64,000 nt of DNA from Rotaria socialis (GCA_905331475.1 CAJNYU010000004.1:62001-126000); one strand, 5' to 3'. Shown: positions 48,934-62,400, numbered from the stretch's first letter. Made by a program: numbers and translations. Notes: generated by a model not told the origin, from the sequence alone.

Positions 48934-51900
48934 TTAATTCTGTACAGGTTCCATTTGATTGATTTCGTTAAGTAAACGTCTTCCATGTGAAGGCCAATCC
49001 ATTTCAGTAATGCTCACACATGTAAATCGAATTTTTCGTTCATCCTAAAAATTAGATGTTTAATTATCACAAGAATAACAGTTCATTTTCTTACATTATA
49101 TTGTTCAGCTTTAGCGCGAAGTTTAAATATTAATTCACGATTCATTGCTTTACTAATAATCTCGTCTACAATACTTTCGCTTTGCTTAAAAAAATAAAAT
49201 GAAAATATTTTCATTTCGAAAGAAAAATATTTACATTAAGCTTATGATTTCCAAATTCTTCAGCAGAAACACCAAGCAAAGTTTCAGCTTCATTTCGAAA
49301 AATTGTGATCCATTGAGCACTAGCAGTATCAGAAATTTCAGCCTAAAATTGCATAAGAAAGAAAAAATATGTAATTAAAATGGTCGTTGAACACGTCAGG
49401 AAGACAATTTATAAGAGCCTTTGGCAAAGACAACCTTGAACATCATGATTATGACATTTTCTCAGTTCAGATCTTTAATAACCAACCAAAAAAAAGGACT
49501 CTCCTGTACGTTCGTTTCCTTTCTTTGTGAGTCTTATTAGAATGAACCTCATCTTTTTTTGGCTAGAATTTTTCTTTTAAAATACATACCGAAATCATAT
49601 AAGCCCATTTAAAGCTGTTATATGTCTTATTGCATTTTTCACATCGATATGTTCCATTATTTTCATCGACGACCTTTTTACTGCATTTTCCCTCTGGACA
49701 CATCTATTGTGATAGAAAACAAATATAAACAAGTTTCAATCCATTGTCAATATTGTTATTTTTACCATATAAACAGCAGTGTCTTTTTTAATAATAGTAA
49801 TGACTGCTTTAACACTAACATAGTCCGGTTTATCACCAAGACCAATACCTTCAGTAATAACTTGCGAGAGTGTTTTCATTACAGCTAAAATTATAATAAT
49901 AATTAATCTCACACAATAACAACAACAAAAAACACAAACTTGGCCGATTTCCAGCTTCACCTGCCTTCGATAAATCAGGTAGATCCATTAATTTTCCTTC
50001 ATTATCAAACCAAACACGAAGTTCAACTGTTCGTTCGGTTTCAGTTGGATCTTGACGCATCAATGTACTATTACTAACCGATAGAGTACGACCTAAATTG
50101 AAAAAAGAAAACATACGCAATGCTCTCGTTAATATTTCTGTAGAATTAGCTTTCAAATCTATACCATTAAAATCACCAATTTTAATTGCCTTAAAAGCAA
50201 TAACCGGATGAGATGACCCATCAAACTCTTCAGCCTAAACGAAAATAAAAACTGAACCAATCGAAATACAATCGACTTTTTATTTTTACTTGTTGGCCCC
50301 ATAATGTAGCTGATATTGACGCTTTCTCGTCTACCAACAGTATATCACGTTTACTAAATTCTTTTTGTGATGCTTTACTAACAATAGTTTGCATATCCGA
50401 TGTGCTTTTAACAACACCGATAACATCTAAAATATACTTAACTAAAAAACAGATTTATTCCATGAAATTTCCCTACCACAAACGCTATTCGCTGCTCTAT
50501 TAGCAATTTCGCTTATCGAAATAAAATTATATTGAACTTGAGGAATATTTTCTCCTTCACCAACATCACATGCTTCAACAATTGTATCATGATTAAATGT
50601 CATTTCATAGTCACTATTTGTTGTATTATATTGACGATTAGCAGCTTTCAACGATGCTTTAGTTATATAATAAACCTAAATGAGGAACGAATTAATTTTA
50701 TTTTTTATTATAAATAGTTTCGAGCGAAAAGAAAACATACTTCACCGATCTCAAGCATAGAATATAATCTATCACATTCTGCATTAAATCCTGTAGCACG
50801 AATTTCACCGGATTTATCAACAAGATCACAACTGAATAATTTTCCTGGACCACGTGCATTTTCATACGTGCGAATTGGACATTTATTACTTATACGGGCT
50901 TTGATTGTCCACCTAAAATTTTTTTTCTTATCAAATCGATAAAAAGTAATTTGAAAAAACAAACGAACTTATTCATGTATGGATTCAGTGTATCAATATT
51001 AATTACTCGTTCTTTATCAATAACATTGGTTCCTTTTGCAGCAGCAGCACGATTACCACCGTTAGGTTTTTTTCGATCATCTAATGTCGGTAATGCTTTA
51101 GCACCTTGTCGGATGACATTCGTAACTGGAGCTGCTAGAAACGGGAAATTATCAAATTAGACTTAGAAGAAACATTTCCTTTTTGAAATAATTAGAAAGC
51201 TGATGAAGCGTTTCACTTCGAAAGTAAACGAATTCACTCGTAGTCCTTCGTCAATATTTTCTAAGTAATATGAGTTATCGAATGAATATTCAAAACTGAA
51301 GAAATTTATTTCCCGAAAGAAATGTTTTCGTTCCCAGTACCTGCAGGTGCAGCAGGTGGATTGTTGGTTGTTGCTTCTAGAAGAAAAAGATTCGACTATT
51401 TCTTTAATTGGAATTTGTATTATTTTACCTAAACGATTGGTATTAGGCTCACTATTAATAATATCAGTCAATGGCAATGCAATCGGGTCTCCAATTCGTT
51501 CGAAATCACTTTCAACTACTTCAATTTCATAAAGCATAAGCATAACTCTATATAAACAAAATGCAATTGAAAAACTAGAAGGATTCCAATTAGATTATTT
51601 ACCGGCCATTTTGCTTATCAATTGAATTTACCATAACACGATCAATACGTATGATAGAATTTTCTTTCAATGTATTTGTTTCAATTAATTTATTCATTTG
51701 AGTACCAAGCATACATGCTAAATAAATCTATTGTTATTTTTCTCTTTAATCTCATGACTCGATTTTCTTACACGAAAAAGTACTTTTGCCATCAGATAAC
51801 ATAAGACGATAACGCTTAGCTGAACCGGATGGATCATCTGTTTTACTTTCGATTGGTTTAATACCCTAAACAAATACCAATCATCGAAAATTGTAATCGT

Positions 51901-52066
51901 TATGATCATATCGATACATACTACAACTTGTAAATTTGCTTTTTCTGTAGTATTACCACGTATGTAACGCTAGAACACAAATATGAAAACAATTATCTCA
52001 TTGAACCAAGAATTTCATAGATATTTTTACTAAAAGAGCACCAGTTGTAAGTCGTTGACTAGCCAT
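48934..52066 (-). CDS. RPA1: Replication protein A 70-kDa subunit
   Basis: Large subunit of the RPA single-stranded-DNA-binding complex used in replication, repair and recombination. It has many small exons on the minus strand; the first ones are 52066-52031, 51969-51922 and 51865-51772. The N-terminal OB domain starts MASQRLTTGALL, then ANLQVV, KRYRLMLSDGKSTF and CMLGTQMNKLIE, followed by VMLMLYEIEVVESDFERIGD. DBD-A is visible as WTIKARISNKCPIRTYEN and GKLFSCDLVDKSGEIRATGF. DBD-B includes ISISEIANRAANS and ILLVDEKASISATLWGQQAE. DBD-C contains the zinc ribbon with C-x4-C (CPEGKC, near 49690) and C-x2-C (CEKC, near 49640). The protein ends NQMEPVQN before a TAA at 48934-48936. The start ATG lies 13 nt after a strong acceptor (TATTTTTAG). 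All expected domains are present. Confidence 0.93.
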
Positions 52067-53645
52067 GTTATATTAATCTAAAAATAGTACAACAGATATT
52101 GATTACTTGAACAAAACAACGGTAACGGTTTATTAAAAGTCATTCTAATGGTATTTCATAATATACTTATTCGAGAGAAAGAAAAAATCATTTCCAACAT
52201 AAAGGATTTCGTTTAATCTCGTGAATAACAAAGAACGAAAGAACGACGTATAGAAATTTAACATGGTGAACCGATCTACATTCAATCAACATGTGACAAT
52301 TTCACTATCATTCGATCAAATAAATATGCATTCTATATATATATAGAAAAGAGAAAACAGAGAATGTAGAAAGAAGCAGCATAATGGAATACAAAACGAA
52401 TAACTACGATTTGTAGACAAAATTGAATTTATCTTTCTGATATGTACTTTCTTTGAATTATTCGCCGATGTACATTCCATCAGCGACATCTGTATAGAGT
52501 TTTCATATATGACAATGAAATATGATAATTAAAACCACATTTACATATTCTATTCAGTCTACGGAGGACTACTGTGAGAACGATCCTCGATATAACCATC
52601 AGAAAAATATCAACAAAAGTTATCTTTGCTAATTCAAACGGGTGTAGTTCTAATTCTATTTTGTAAACAGACATAAATAGATTCGGGCAATAATATCTAT
52701 CTTTGAATACTGATCAAGTTAACAAAGTGTTCAAGAAATAGTTATCAATAACATTTTCTAACTATACATTGAGCTAATTTGTTCAAACCAAATAATCTTT
52801 TATTTTATCTATTCAAATATTGAGTCAAGGGGATTATTTCTTCATTCAATAAATTTGCTTAAACATTCCAAAAAACAATCCATATACTGAAATTCATGCA
52901 TCTATTTTGAACATTGATCTATACAACTCTGCTTATGTGCAGCTATTTGACTGTTTATGCTCGACCAGAAATGCAGAGCTTCGTATAGCTCACTCAAAGT
53001 ATAATTAGAAAGCAGAAAAAACAATAGCCCACTGAGTTTTCCTAGCGGCTAGTGCTCAGTTACGTTAATTATCGGAAATGCATCATTCTCCCTGAGGAAT
53101 TTCAAAAATAACTTTATTTTGTCTAAGTAACCTGCACTCGTATTTTCCTAACAGAAATTTGAATTCTTTGCAAATTATCAATTGTCAGTTGACGACATCT
53201 AGTGGCAAGCACAGTCAAATATGTGTTAAGACAACAAATATAACATGGAGATACATGCACTTGAATTCGGCTGACGTCAAGTTTTGTTCACTTTACATGT
53301 CCGAATGAAGATTACAATAAAAGTATAATGTATGCTGCTTAAAAAATATATCGAAAATTGATTGGTTTCTATGCAATACATCACTTCTTTAGATGGCGTT
53401 GTTGCATTTTTTGTTTCGATAAAAAATTTTCTATATTACAAATAGCAGATTCTGTTTTAGCGTATTTAAATAAATAAAATTTGATTTAACTTGTTTAATC
53501 GCTATTTCCTATGAGTACTAAATGTTGATTGGTTAGTTGTATAATGCTTATTGTTTATTTATTTCTTTCGCATTTTATATTGACTACCTCATTCTTCGTT
53601 GTTCTCGAATCTGTGTTTTGTTTTTGTAGAAGTTATTCTACGAAT
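52067..53645. other. Divergent intergenic region, no gene seen
   Basis: Lies between RPA1 (minus) and COX6A (plus) and contains their promoters. AT-rich, no long structured frame. A TTTTGTTTTTGTAG acceptor ends about 17 bp before the COX6A ATG. Confidence 0.5.
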
Positions 53646-54477
53646 ATGTTGCCTGCTCTTCGATCTCGTACGAGCGTGACACGTGTTATTAATCAATTGT
53701 TGGCTGCTCGTCGTCAACAAGACGCATTTCGTGTCCCTGCAAAAAATTCATCGGCCGTAACAGTACTTACCGATGAAGAACGTGCACACCAACTTAAAAT
53801 ATGGCCTGGTAAATAGTTCATTTTCAAACTTAACATTCATCTCTATTCTGATCACGAGTAGCAACTAAAAATATGTTCGAGTGTGTGATAGAATATGACT
53901 GAAATTCATTAGTCAAATTTTGTTTGTTGGATTCGTTGGAAACAAAGAGATTGCGTTTTAAAGATTAAACTGCTAACTAGCGAATGAAAGATTGAGATTT
54001 TGATTTAATACTGTCCATACCGTGTGAAATGAAATGTTCCTCAGGGATTTAATTTTTCAAAAACAAAAGTAAAATTGAATTTATTGTTTACTTTTCCATG
54101 AAACTTCAGGTGTTCCAGAACATGTTCGACCAGCACATATAGATTATTGTCCAATTGATCCAATTGAATACGATAAAATAACGAGCCGTTTTGGACCACA
54201 AGTTAATATGTGGAAATGGGTATCATTATTAATCGCTATACCAGCAGTAGCATTACTAACATATATGAATCTTATTCTACCGCAAGATCATATCCGTCCA
54301 GAATTTAAAGATTGGGATCATTTACGACCACGTATGAAATGGCCCTTCAAAGATGGAAAACATTCACCATTTCATAACAAATGGTTTACTGCCATTCATT
54401 ATGATGGTATAGGTTATGAAACAACCGATGCCGAGTTTGCTCATGAATTTCACCATGGTCACGGAGACAAGCACTAG
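53646..54477 (+). CDS. COX6A: Cytochrome c oxidase subunit 6A, mitochondrial
   Basis: Nuclear-encoded regulatory subunit of respiratory complex IV in the inner mitochondrial membrane. Two exons (53646-53808, 54110-54477) in phase give 176 residues, longer than the usual 100-130 because of an N-terminal extension. The first 30 residues (MLPALRSRTSVTRVINQLLA then ARRQQ) are basic and amphipathic, a mitochondrial presequence. The single membrane helix is MWKWVSLLIAIPAVALLTYM (about 88-110). The family signature follows: RPEFKDWDHLRPRMKWPFKD, then GKHSPFHNKWF and GIGYE, matching the ERPEF...HLRxRxKxFPWGDGxHxLFHN pattern of COX6A. The tail is His-rich. AATAAA is at 54488-54493, only 11 bp after the stop. 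The open frame extends upstream of this ATG, but the acceptor before it favours this start. Confidence 0.92.
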
Positions 54478-54614
54478 ATTATAGAACAATAAACAATTCT
54501 TTTCATCTCCTTGTTTCTGCTCTCTTGTACTTTTCATCTATTAAACTTACCAAATGTCCTCTAGAATACCAATAAAACTGCGTCTATTTCTCCTTCGATA
54601 TTCCCTACTTTTGA

Positions 54615-54627
54615 TTGTTTCTTTTAG
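54615..54627 (+). other. Splice acceptor abutting the F-box ATG
   Basis: TTGTTTCTTTTAG, a polypyrimidine tract plus AG, ends one base before the ATG at 54628. Only 150 bp separates this ATG from the COX6A stop and no donor site with a leader exon is evident, so it is a candidate spliced-leader trans-splice site. Confidence 0.5.
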
Positions 54628-55596
54628 ATGGAAACATCTATATTGGATTTACCTAATGAATTAATAGAAATGATTATTTTTTATATCATTGGTCAGCCGT
54701 GGAAAGATGATGTACATGATTTTCTTTCAGTTACATCAACTTGTCGAGATTTTCGACGATTTACTCAAGATGAAAGATATTGGCGTATAATGGCCTTACG
54801 TCGTGATCCAACATGTGAACAATCTTCAGACACAATAAAATGGTCTGACTATTGTAAAGAAAGTAAAGTTCAAAAACAAGGATAATATACAATTTTAACT
54901 TTTCCCTAAAAATTTAGTCTTTCATCAACGTACAATACCCAGTGATCAACTTAGAGAACATATAAGTCGATATAATGATAATTATTTTTGTACAATAGAA
55001 AAAGTTTCTATTTGGCCAAGCAAAATACGTGTACATATTGATGAACGTGGCGACTATTCTCTTGGTTAGTAAAATTGATAATTCTATTAACAAACGTTCT
55101 TGTTTGAAATCAACATAGCACTTCAATTCATTTGTCTTGTACATTAGATTTTTGTTTCTTGAATTAGCGTGATTATTTACAATCGATGAATGAACTTTAT
55201 CATTGTCTAGGTACTATTCAAGATCCTGCACAGTCAATTATAGCACTTGTTGACACAAATTTTTCTACTTTTAATCGACCTATTGGTATTCGAACAAATC
55301 ATAGTAGATTTTCGATTACCGACGAACGATCCGAATACGTTGGTAAGGAGAAACATTTTCTTTTTTGAAAGTTTCATATTGTAATTACATTAGGCTATTT
55401 GGATTTTCCGTACAATATTTCACTGAATGCCATTGGAAAAAATCTCATATTTCAATATGGTATTTCTGGCTATACAAATACAATACTTTTTCATATTGAT
55501 CGAACATTTATTCGCAAATATAATCTCGTACCTTTATTTAAAAAATTCAAAAAAGTTCCAAGACAACCTATTTTATTAAGAACAAAGAGTGTTTAA
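54628..55596 (+). CDS. F-box protein
   Basis: Four exons (54628-54862, 54918-55064, 55211-55342, 55394-55596) in phase give 238 residues. The N-terminal F-box reads ILDLPNELIEMIIFYIIGQP, then FLSVTSTCRDFRRFTQDERY and WRIMAL. This is the Skp1-binding helix bundle of SCF ubiquitin-ligase adaptors. The remaining 170 residues (for example ISRYNDNYFCTIEKVSIWPS, FSTFNRPIGIRTNHS, YNISLNAIGKNLIFQYGISG) look beta-rich and would be the substrate-binding part; no WD40, LRR or Kelch pattern is seen. In exon 3 I chose the acceptor at 55209-55210 because an earlier AG would create a stop. It lies on the same strand just downstream of COX6A. Confidence 0.82.
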
Positions 55597-56624
55597 AACA
55601 CACCAATAATATTTATTATTTTTTAATACAAATATTTTGATAACATGTAGTTTTTATTTCATGAAGTAAGACAAAAAAAATACAATGTTCTCAGCCTTTG
55701 CTTTTCATTCGTATCTTTTCTATAGTAGAATTGTTCTCATTCTTTTTTTCACGATTTCTAATCATTTCTCATCTCGTTATGGTCACCTAGTGATATATAA
55801 TGAGATAAGCGTTTTGACCGCTCTATCTTTATCCTCTTCTATGTGATCTTGAATTAGTATAAGAAGGCAGCTTCATTCTCTTTTTTGTTTCCATCCACGC
55901 TTGGAAACACTATGCGTGTAGGTGTTTATTTACTCAGACCATAGTTACTCTCAAAGACATGAATAAAAGCGTGTGCTTGTCCGCGTATACATCAACAGAG
56001 AGACATCAGTTTTTTTTCGTTCGTTTCCTTCATTTTACAATTCGTTGTTTTTCTATTTTCATAGATTAAAAATCAATATTGTTTTCTAATGTCTAATTTA
56101 CTTTACTTTTCATGAGAAACTGTAAAACAAAACCATATAGATCAGCTGATTGAAAATAAAATAATATTAAAATAGTTGCATCATCGTCATGATTGTGCAA
56201 TTTATATGGCTCTAACTGTCATAAGAGTATTTTTATTTTTATTTGATTTTTTCCTTTTAGATTATGCTAGGCTCTACACAGAAAAGCTTTTCGAACAACC
56301 GTTCTTTCGTTTTGTCGTCCGTCAAGAGTCGCAGAAAAACGCGCTCTTCATATATTCTTTCTCGTCAACTTTTCTCCGTTACTTTATCAAACAATACTTC
56401 AAATAACAAACAATTTCTTGCTATTTCAAATACCTGTCCAATTGGGCAATTATTATCAAACATGAATGAAAAACAAACTTATTTATACAACTAGCAAAAT
56501 TAACGAACAAAGCACAAGTTTCATAAGACAAAGCAAAACACATACATCATATATATCTACAAAAAATTTCTGTTTCATTTTATTTTTTATTATCTGAATA
56601 TCATTCCAAAGGAAGAAAAACAAC
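55597..56624. other. Intergenic, no gene seen
   Basis: Pyrimidine-rich in places (55730-55900). Open frames have biased composition and no domain. Holds the presumed CDV3 promoter. Confidence 0.5.
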
Positions 56625-57576
56625 ATGGCAACCAATGATGATCTTGATGATTTCTTTAAAAAGAAAGATCGAAAGGGTAACAAACATAAAAAGCCAGCTG
56701 GTTTATTAACCAATAATGAAGAACTACTCAAACAATTAGGTATGAAGAAAAGCATATGAAAAAAAACACACACCATCATTTTTTTTGCTTTCCTATAATC
56801 TAGTCATTGTTACATCGGCTACATCAGCATTTAAAGAAAATATGGATTTCGACGACGACGAAGAAGAAGAAGCGAGCGTTAATAATCAAAATCGTCGTCC
56901 AATTGTTGAAGAATCAAATGGTATTATTCATGATGGTAATCATACAGCTGTAAACAAAACTCAAACAAATTCAACATCAATTAATAAAACTAAAAATTCA
57001 ACTAAATTAACCGTACAAGACAATCATAATAATATCAATGAACAACAACAACAACCTGCTAGTGGACAACAGGATGAATGGGAAGAATTTGAAAATTCAA
57101 ATCCAAAATATGATAAATTACGTTTAAAATTTTCACGCGGTACTAATGATCAAATTCATTCGGATGAAGATAAAGATGATGATTATTATGATGATGATGG
57201 TCACAATACAAATAATCATGCTCTAAATACTAATGATAATACAAATAATATTGGTGATGATAACGATGAACAAGCGGCACGTAATAATCGACGTCGTGAG
57301 CAACTAAAAGATAAGCCTGTTTGGAAATTGGATCAAGTTAAACAAGCAGAACCAATACAAACAATTGAAGTAAATAATTCAACTGCTGATAAAGTTGCCG
57401 AATTACCACCATCGACATCAGCAACACCGAATGTTTATCGACCACCACAATTACGTGGCAATGCATCAGTTACTGTTGTTAGTGGCGTTAATCAGCGACC
57501 ATCGAAAAAAGAAAAACCAAATTTAGCTTCAAATGAAGATTTTCCAACACTTGGAGCAGCTGTCAATAAGAAATAA
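56625..57576 (+). CDS. CDV3: CDV3 homologue
   Basis: Two exons (56625-56739, 56804-57576) in phase give 295 residues. The N-terminus MATNDDLDDFFKKKDRKGNK matches the LDxFFxKRDKKKKK start of CDV3 (carnitine deficiency-associated protein 3). Further matches, in order, are DEWEEFE, KPVWKLDQVK, NVYRPPQLRG and the C-terminal EDFPTLGAA block, equivalent to VYRPPGAR and FPSL in vertebrates. Between them are low-complexity Asn/Asp/Gln stretches. The protein is hydrophilic, probably disordered and cytoplasmic; its biochemical role is poorly known in any animal. No defect is seen. Confidence 0.85.
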
Positions 57577-58163
57577 ACCATCGAACAGTCATCTTTATCT
57601 TGATATCACTTTTGCTTTATCCCTTTCATGCTTCAGTATTCGTGCATCTTTATTCATCGCTTTTTCCCTTCACCTTAGCGCCTCTCCCATCTTCCCTGCC
57701 ACGTTTTTCTCGTTCTGCTTATTGTGTTTGTGGTCATCGTTGATATATTTTGTTCTGCTTTTCTCTTCGCTTTTTCTCGTTCGCTTACTTTTGATTTTTC
57801 ATTTGTCTGTTTTCTCTGTCTCTATTTCATTTATTTCTCTCATTCCCTTTTTCTTTTTTGTTGTCCTTTAGATTCCTATGCTCTGCTTTCGTTCTGTTTT
57901 TTTTCGTTATACAAGAAGAAAAGAAAATCTTGTCTCTCTAAGTTCGGTTGTAGAAAAAACAAAAATACATTACTAAAACATTTACTAGAGGTATTTTATT
58001 TGTTTTGTTGATCTAATGATGACAATTCATTCATAACTTCAAATTAAAAGAGAAAGAAAAACATTTCTCAAGTCAAGATATTTATCACGTTGATAAAAGA
58101 TAACAATAACAAACGTTGTTATTGCTTTCGTTTTTCTTCTATCCAAACAAGACTGAAAAAAAG
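57577..58163. other. Spacer, pyrimidine-rich
   Basis: The plus strand is strongly T/C-rich from 57600 to 57900, which produces hydrophobic chance frames. Probably the CDV3 3' UTR and spacer. Confidence 0.5.
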
Positions 58164-59058
58164 ATGCACTTGCATTTCATGATATTTATATGTATGATCA
58201 ACTGTAAGTTTTATATGGATAATCTTGACCAAGAGAACATGTCTGAATGAAGATTAGATATGAATGACCGGATTTATCAGTATGAGTAATGCTTGAAATA
58301 CCGAGTTCTTTAGTAATTGCGAAATAATAGTCTCCCGACAAGCAATTTATTGAAGTTATCAAAGTATACCATTTGACATTCATTAAATAAACAACAGTTG
58401 TAGCTATGAATTTTTGAGTTTTGTTGAAAATAGATTCATACAAAAAATCATGAATAGTATGATTATAAAATGTTAAGATTGAATCGAATCATACTTCAGT
58501 TAGAATTCAATAGCCACTCAATAAGATACAAAGTACTTTTGCTAAACTGGAAATCTCGAATAAGATTTTCTCATTTTGGTTTTTATTCAGTGCAATGATT
58601 TTTCAAGATATTCAAACTTTAGTAAAGTATTTTTCTGTTTAAATCTCTTCAAAATTGAAATAGTTTTAAAATTGAACTTTTAACTAAGCTAACTGGAATA
58701 TTATTTTTATTCAGGTTTCTTCGTATGCGCTGATTCCGATAAATTTTCACTAATTGATACTTCTGCACTACCAAGCTCCGATGAATCTACTGTTTCAATA
58801 TTAGAATCAACCAGTAGTTTTTCTTCAATAGAATCATCATCATCATCATCATCATCACAATCTAGCCATAGTAGTAGTAGTAGTCGTAGTAGTACAACTG
58901 CTCGTCCATATTATCCTGATACATATAGCCCAGGTTCAACTGCTGGAATTATCGTCGCGTCAATCATATTCATTATTGTGATTTCAATCAGTGCACTTTG
59001 TATTCGTCGTCAACGCGTTCATTATTTACCATATTATAACGATTATCAGCCAGTTTAA
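58164..59058 (+). CDS. Small type I membrane protein with Ser-rich ectodomain
   Basis: Two exons, 58164-58203 and 58715-59058, separated by a 511-nt intron (GTAAGT donor, TTTTTATTCAG acceptor) give 127 residues. The first 24 residues, MHLHFMIFICMINCFFVCAD, form a signal peptide that is read only when the two exons are joined, which supports the model. A Ser-rich ectodomain (about 25-80; eight Ser codons in a row near 58840-58857, then AGT repeats) would be heavily O-glycosylated. The membrane helix is AGIIVASIIFIIVISISALC, then a basic stop-transfer RRQR. The short tail HYLPYYNDYQPV is Tyr/Pro-rich. The family is not recognised; the layout recalls mucin-like or Shisa/CYYR-type small membrane proteins, but the cysteine pattern of those is absent. 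Confidence 0.65.
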
Positions 59059-59418
59059 ATTTATTTTTATGGAATAGATTATTTCAAGCAGAATATTTTT
59101 CTTTTGAGAGTTTTTCTTGCAGTTAAATAATATTTTGACTGTAAATATAACCAATATATGTTTTAATTAAAAGCTTCTAGTGTAAATAATTCTAGTCTAA
59201 ATACAGGAATTTTCATAAAGAAAGACGAAGAGTCGATTGACTAGAAAACTCCCTACTTTAAATCTTGTTTCTTTTGCGTTCTCTCCCCTTTTTCTTTCTG
59301 TCTTCTGCAATTCACGAATATTTTGAAGTTGCACGGCATTCAAAACAGAGACACTTTTATTTTTCAATCAATTCTAACTTGGTCGACTACGACAAAGAAA
59401 AAAGAGATCGTCTGGCAT

Positions 59419-62400
59419 ATGTCATTGATTCTGTTTCCAATACAATTTTTATTGTTAACCGTATTATTTATACAACCCATCACATATTCTCAACCGACGA
59501 ATTTACGAAATCTCGAACTTACTGATATCACATCACTCTGGAATCAATTTCCATCTATTGTAAACAAGATCGATGAGACTGGTAGGTTATTTAGATATAA
59601 TATCGGAAAAACTATCCAATGACAACAACATATTCTTCTTTTTGTGAAACACGATCTGAAAGGAGTGCTGAAGTATATAGAGTAGAAATTCGGATCCTCG
59701 CCAGATCGTTACAGACAAAGTAATTAATTATTTAATTTCTCGGTAGCTGTCTGCGATGCTCTCCAGCGATGTCATACATCGTAATACAGACCGTGGTAGA
59801 TGGATTCCAGCAGAGGAGTTTCATCTTGTTTTTCATTTTAAATCCACAGGGATTGCGCTACCCAAGCAGACAAAAATTTTCAACACTCGTGTAAACGCAC
59901 CAAACAGGACAAAAAATCGAAAAAAGTGGACTTGTTTCGATGTCAGTCGGGGTTTTCGATTGTGAGTGAAAAACGCCCACTTTTCACGCTTCTTGAACGC
60001 TTGAGCGTGCTTTCAGCCAAAAAACGCATCTAAATGCAAAGAAAAAAAAGAGAAAAAGTGGCCGTGTTTTTCATACTCGAGAATCCTTGTTATGATCTCA
60101 TCATGGACAACGACCATGAGACAAACGACCACTTTTTCTCCTTTTTTTCTTTGCATTTAGATTCGTTTTTCGCTCATGGTAGGGAACCCTGCCTGTCATC
60201 CAAACAAGTCCATTTTTTTCGATTTTTGGCTCTATTTGATGCGTTTAAACGCGTGTTTGAAAAATATTGTCTGCTTGGGTAGCAGCTTTTGTTAAAATAG
60301 AATAAAAAAACCCTTTTTGCATTTTTGCAGTTATGCTCGACAAGCAAACTTAGTTAAGGAGTAGAAAGAAGCCCTTTAATTTAGCTAAGAAGACTGATTT
60401 ATTCGCATGGAGTGTATATTCATTTGTTGATAGATTATAAAAACAGTCATAATTCTCGAGAGGACTAAACCTAATGTAATCAGCATTTTATTGGCATGTT
60501 TTCTTCTGAAATTGCTGTGATTTAAAACGATAGGGCAATAAATGTCTATTGTTAGCAACAGAGAAATATTTCACACAATAAAATAACCAAAAATGATGAA
60601 CGTAGTAGCATGATTTTTGAAGAGATCTTGTCTAACCCAATGCTAGACAAGCCATTTGATTTACAAAATCACAAATAATAAACAGTATGAATGCGAGAGT
60701 GCATGAAGATTTCCTCTGTGATGGCTTATTGGTTAGTGTACAGACTGGAATAGTCATGCTGTGACAATCAAGTAAAGAGTATTGCTATGCTTTAGTTAAT
60801 CGATTCCGTTGTGCAAAAGGATGGAAACGTGTAGGTGGTTCATGCTATTACCTTCCTGCATTCACATCGATATCCGCCACGGTTAACAAATCATGCCATG
60901 ATGTTCATTTCAATCATTCACATCTGATAAAAATACAAAATACAGTTGAACTATTCTATGCTGCTCATGTTTTATTAAAAAATAACTTTTCGTCATTAAT
61001 GTTATCTGTTGATCCAAAATTAATAAAACTTAAGAGAAGTATTTTTCTTGGAATGAATTTAAAAGGCATAGAAAAATTTTATTTCTTCAGACAAGGACCT
61101 TGCAGAAACGATACTGAACGATCAAGAACAATGGAAAGCAATGAAAGAAAAATTGCACGGAATACATAATAAATATGTTAATTTAACAAAAAGATTCGTC
61201 AATCGTTTACGATCAGTTGGCTTGTATATATTCAGAGGTTTCAAAACACCAAAAAGATACAAACTGAATAAAACAATGAAAGATGCCGATTTAATTATCG
61301 ATAATGAAAATGAATATGAATTGAATGCTCTTGATTCATCGGGCGAAATTGATGAGTTCGAACAATTTCAAGATATTCATGATATTTGTCATCATGTTGT
61401 TTGGAATGCTTTAAGCGAAAATGCCACTATTTACATTCTTACGACATATACTTTGTTCGATAAAGTGGTTTGTTCATTAAGTGATATCGAGCCCTATACT
61501 GAACATCATCATATTTGTGAATATGGTTTGTTATTTTAATTTAGAAGTAAAATGCATTAGATATGTTTTCTCTTTGATCTACATAGTTCTTGATTATTGT
61601 TTTTCAAATATTGCTTGTGGTGAACATGGACATTGTGCTAATACATTGGCAGGTTTCAAATGTTCATGTTCATTTTTATATGGTGGTCTATTTTGTGATA
61701 CATGTATGTAAACATAGAATAGGTTTTATCAATTTCTGCATCAAGCATAGCATACTATTTACTTGATGGGTTGAATAGGATAGCGATCGAAATTTTCATT
61801 AATATATTTCGATGAAACTATGATTGAATTTCAGACTTGTATTTAATTCATATATTCTGAGGATAAAATATTCGATGAAGATCTTCGTTGTTTACAAAGT
61901 GAATTGAAAACGAATTCAATTTTTCTCTTTAGGGTCAAAAGAAGGAAAACAAATCATGATTGGTGTTGGTTTCATTATAATTTTTTATACATTGTCGTGG
62001 ATATCAACTAAACAATTTATAGCGTATGTCTTTAATCTGTGACCAAATAAAAAAAGGAATCATATGCAGAGCAGAATAAAAATGAAGAGATCTCGTACAT
62101 CTCTTATCGTAACTGAAAGAATAGGATAACAGTTTAAGAAGTGGAGATGTTCCCATGTAATAAAAACCGCATGAAAATCGGCGGTTTTACCGGTCCGGTT
62201 ACCGGCTCTCATTACCGCAGAACAGATAAATACCGCGGTTTACCACAAAAAATGAACTGGCATTTACCGCGGTAAACCGCCGATTTTGATAAATACCGCG
62301 GTTACCGCTAAAAAAAGCGGTTAACCGGTTCATCTATAATTTTTGACAGAAAAAGTCTTCCAAATCATCAATTAAACTATTTTAAAGATCCTTTTTTTTT

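Noticed and set aside
57533..58011. Phe/Ser/Leu-rich overlapping frames
   Set aside because: Produced by a T/C-rich tract after CDV3.
58198..58443. 81-residue minus-strand frame
   Set aside because: Falls in the intron of the small membrane protein on the other strand, with no start context or partner exon.
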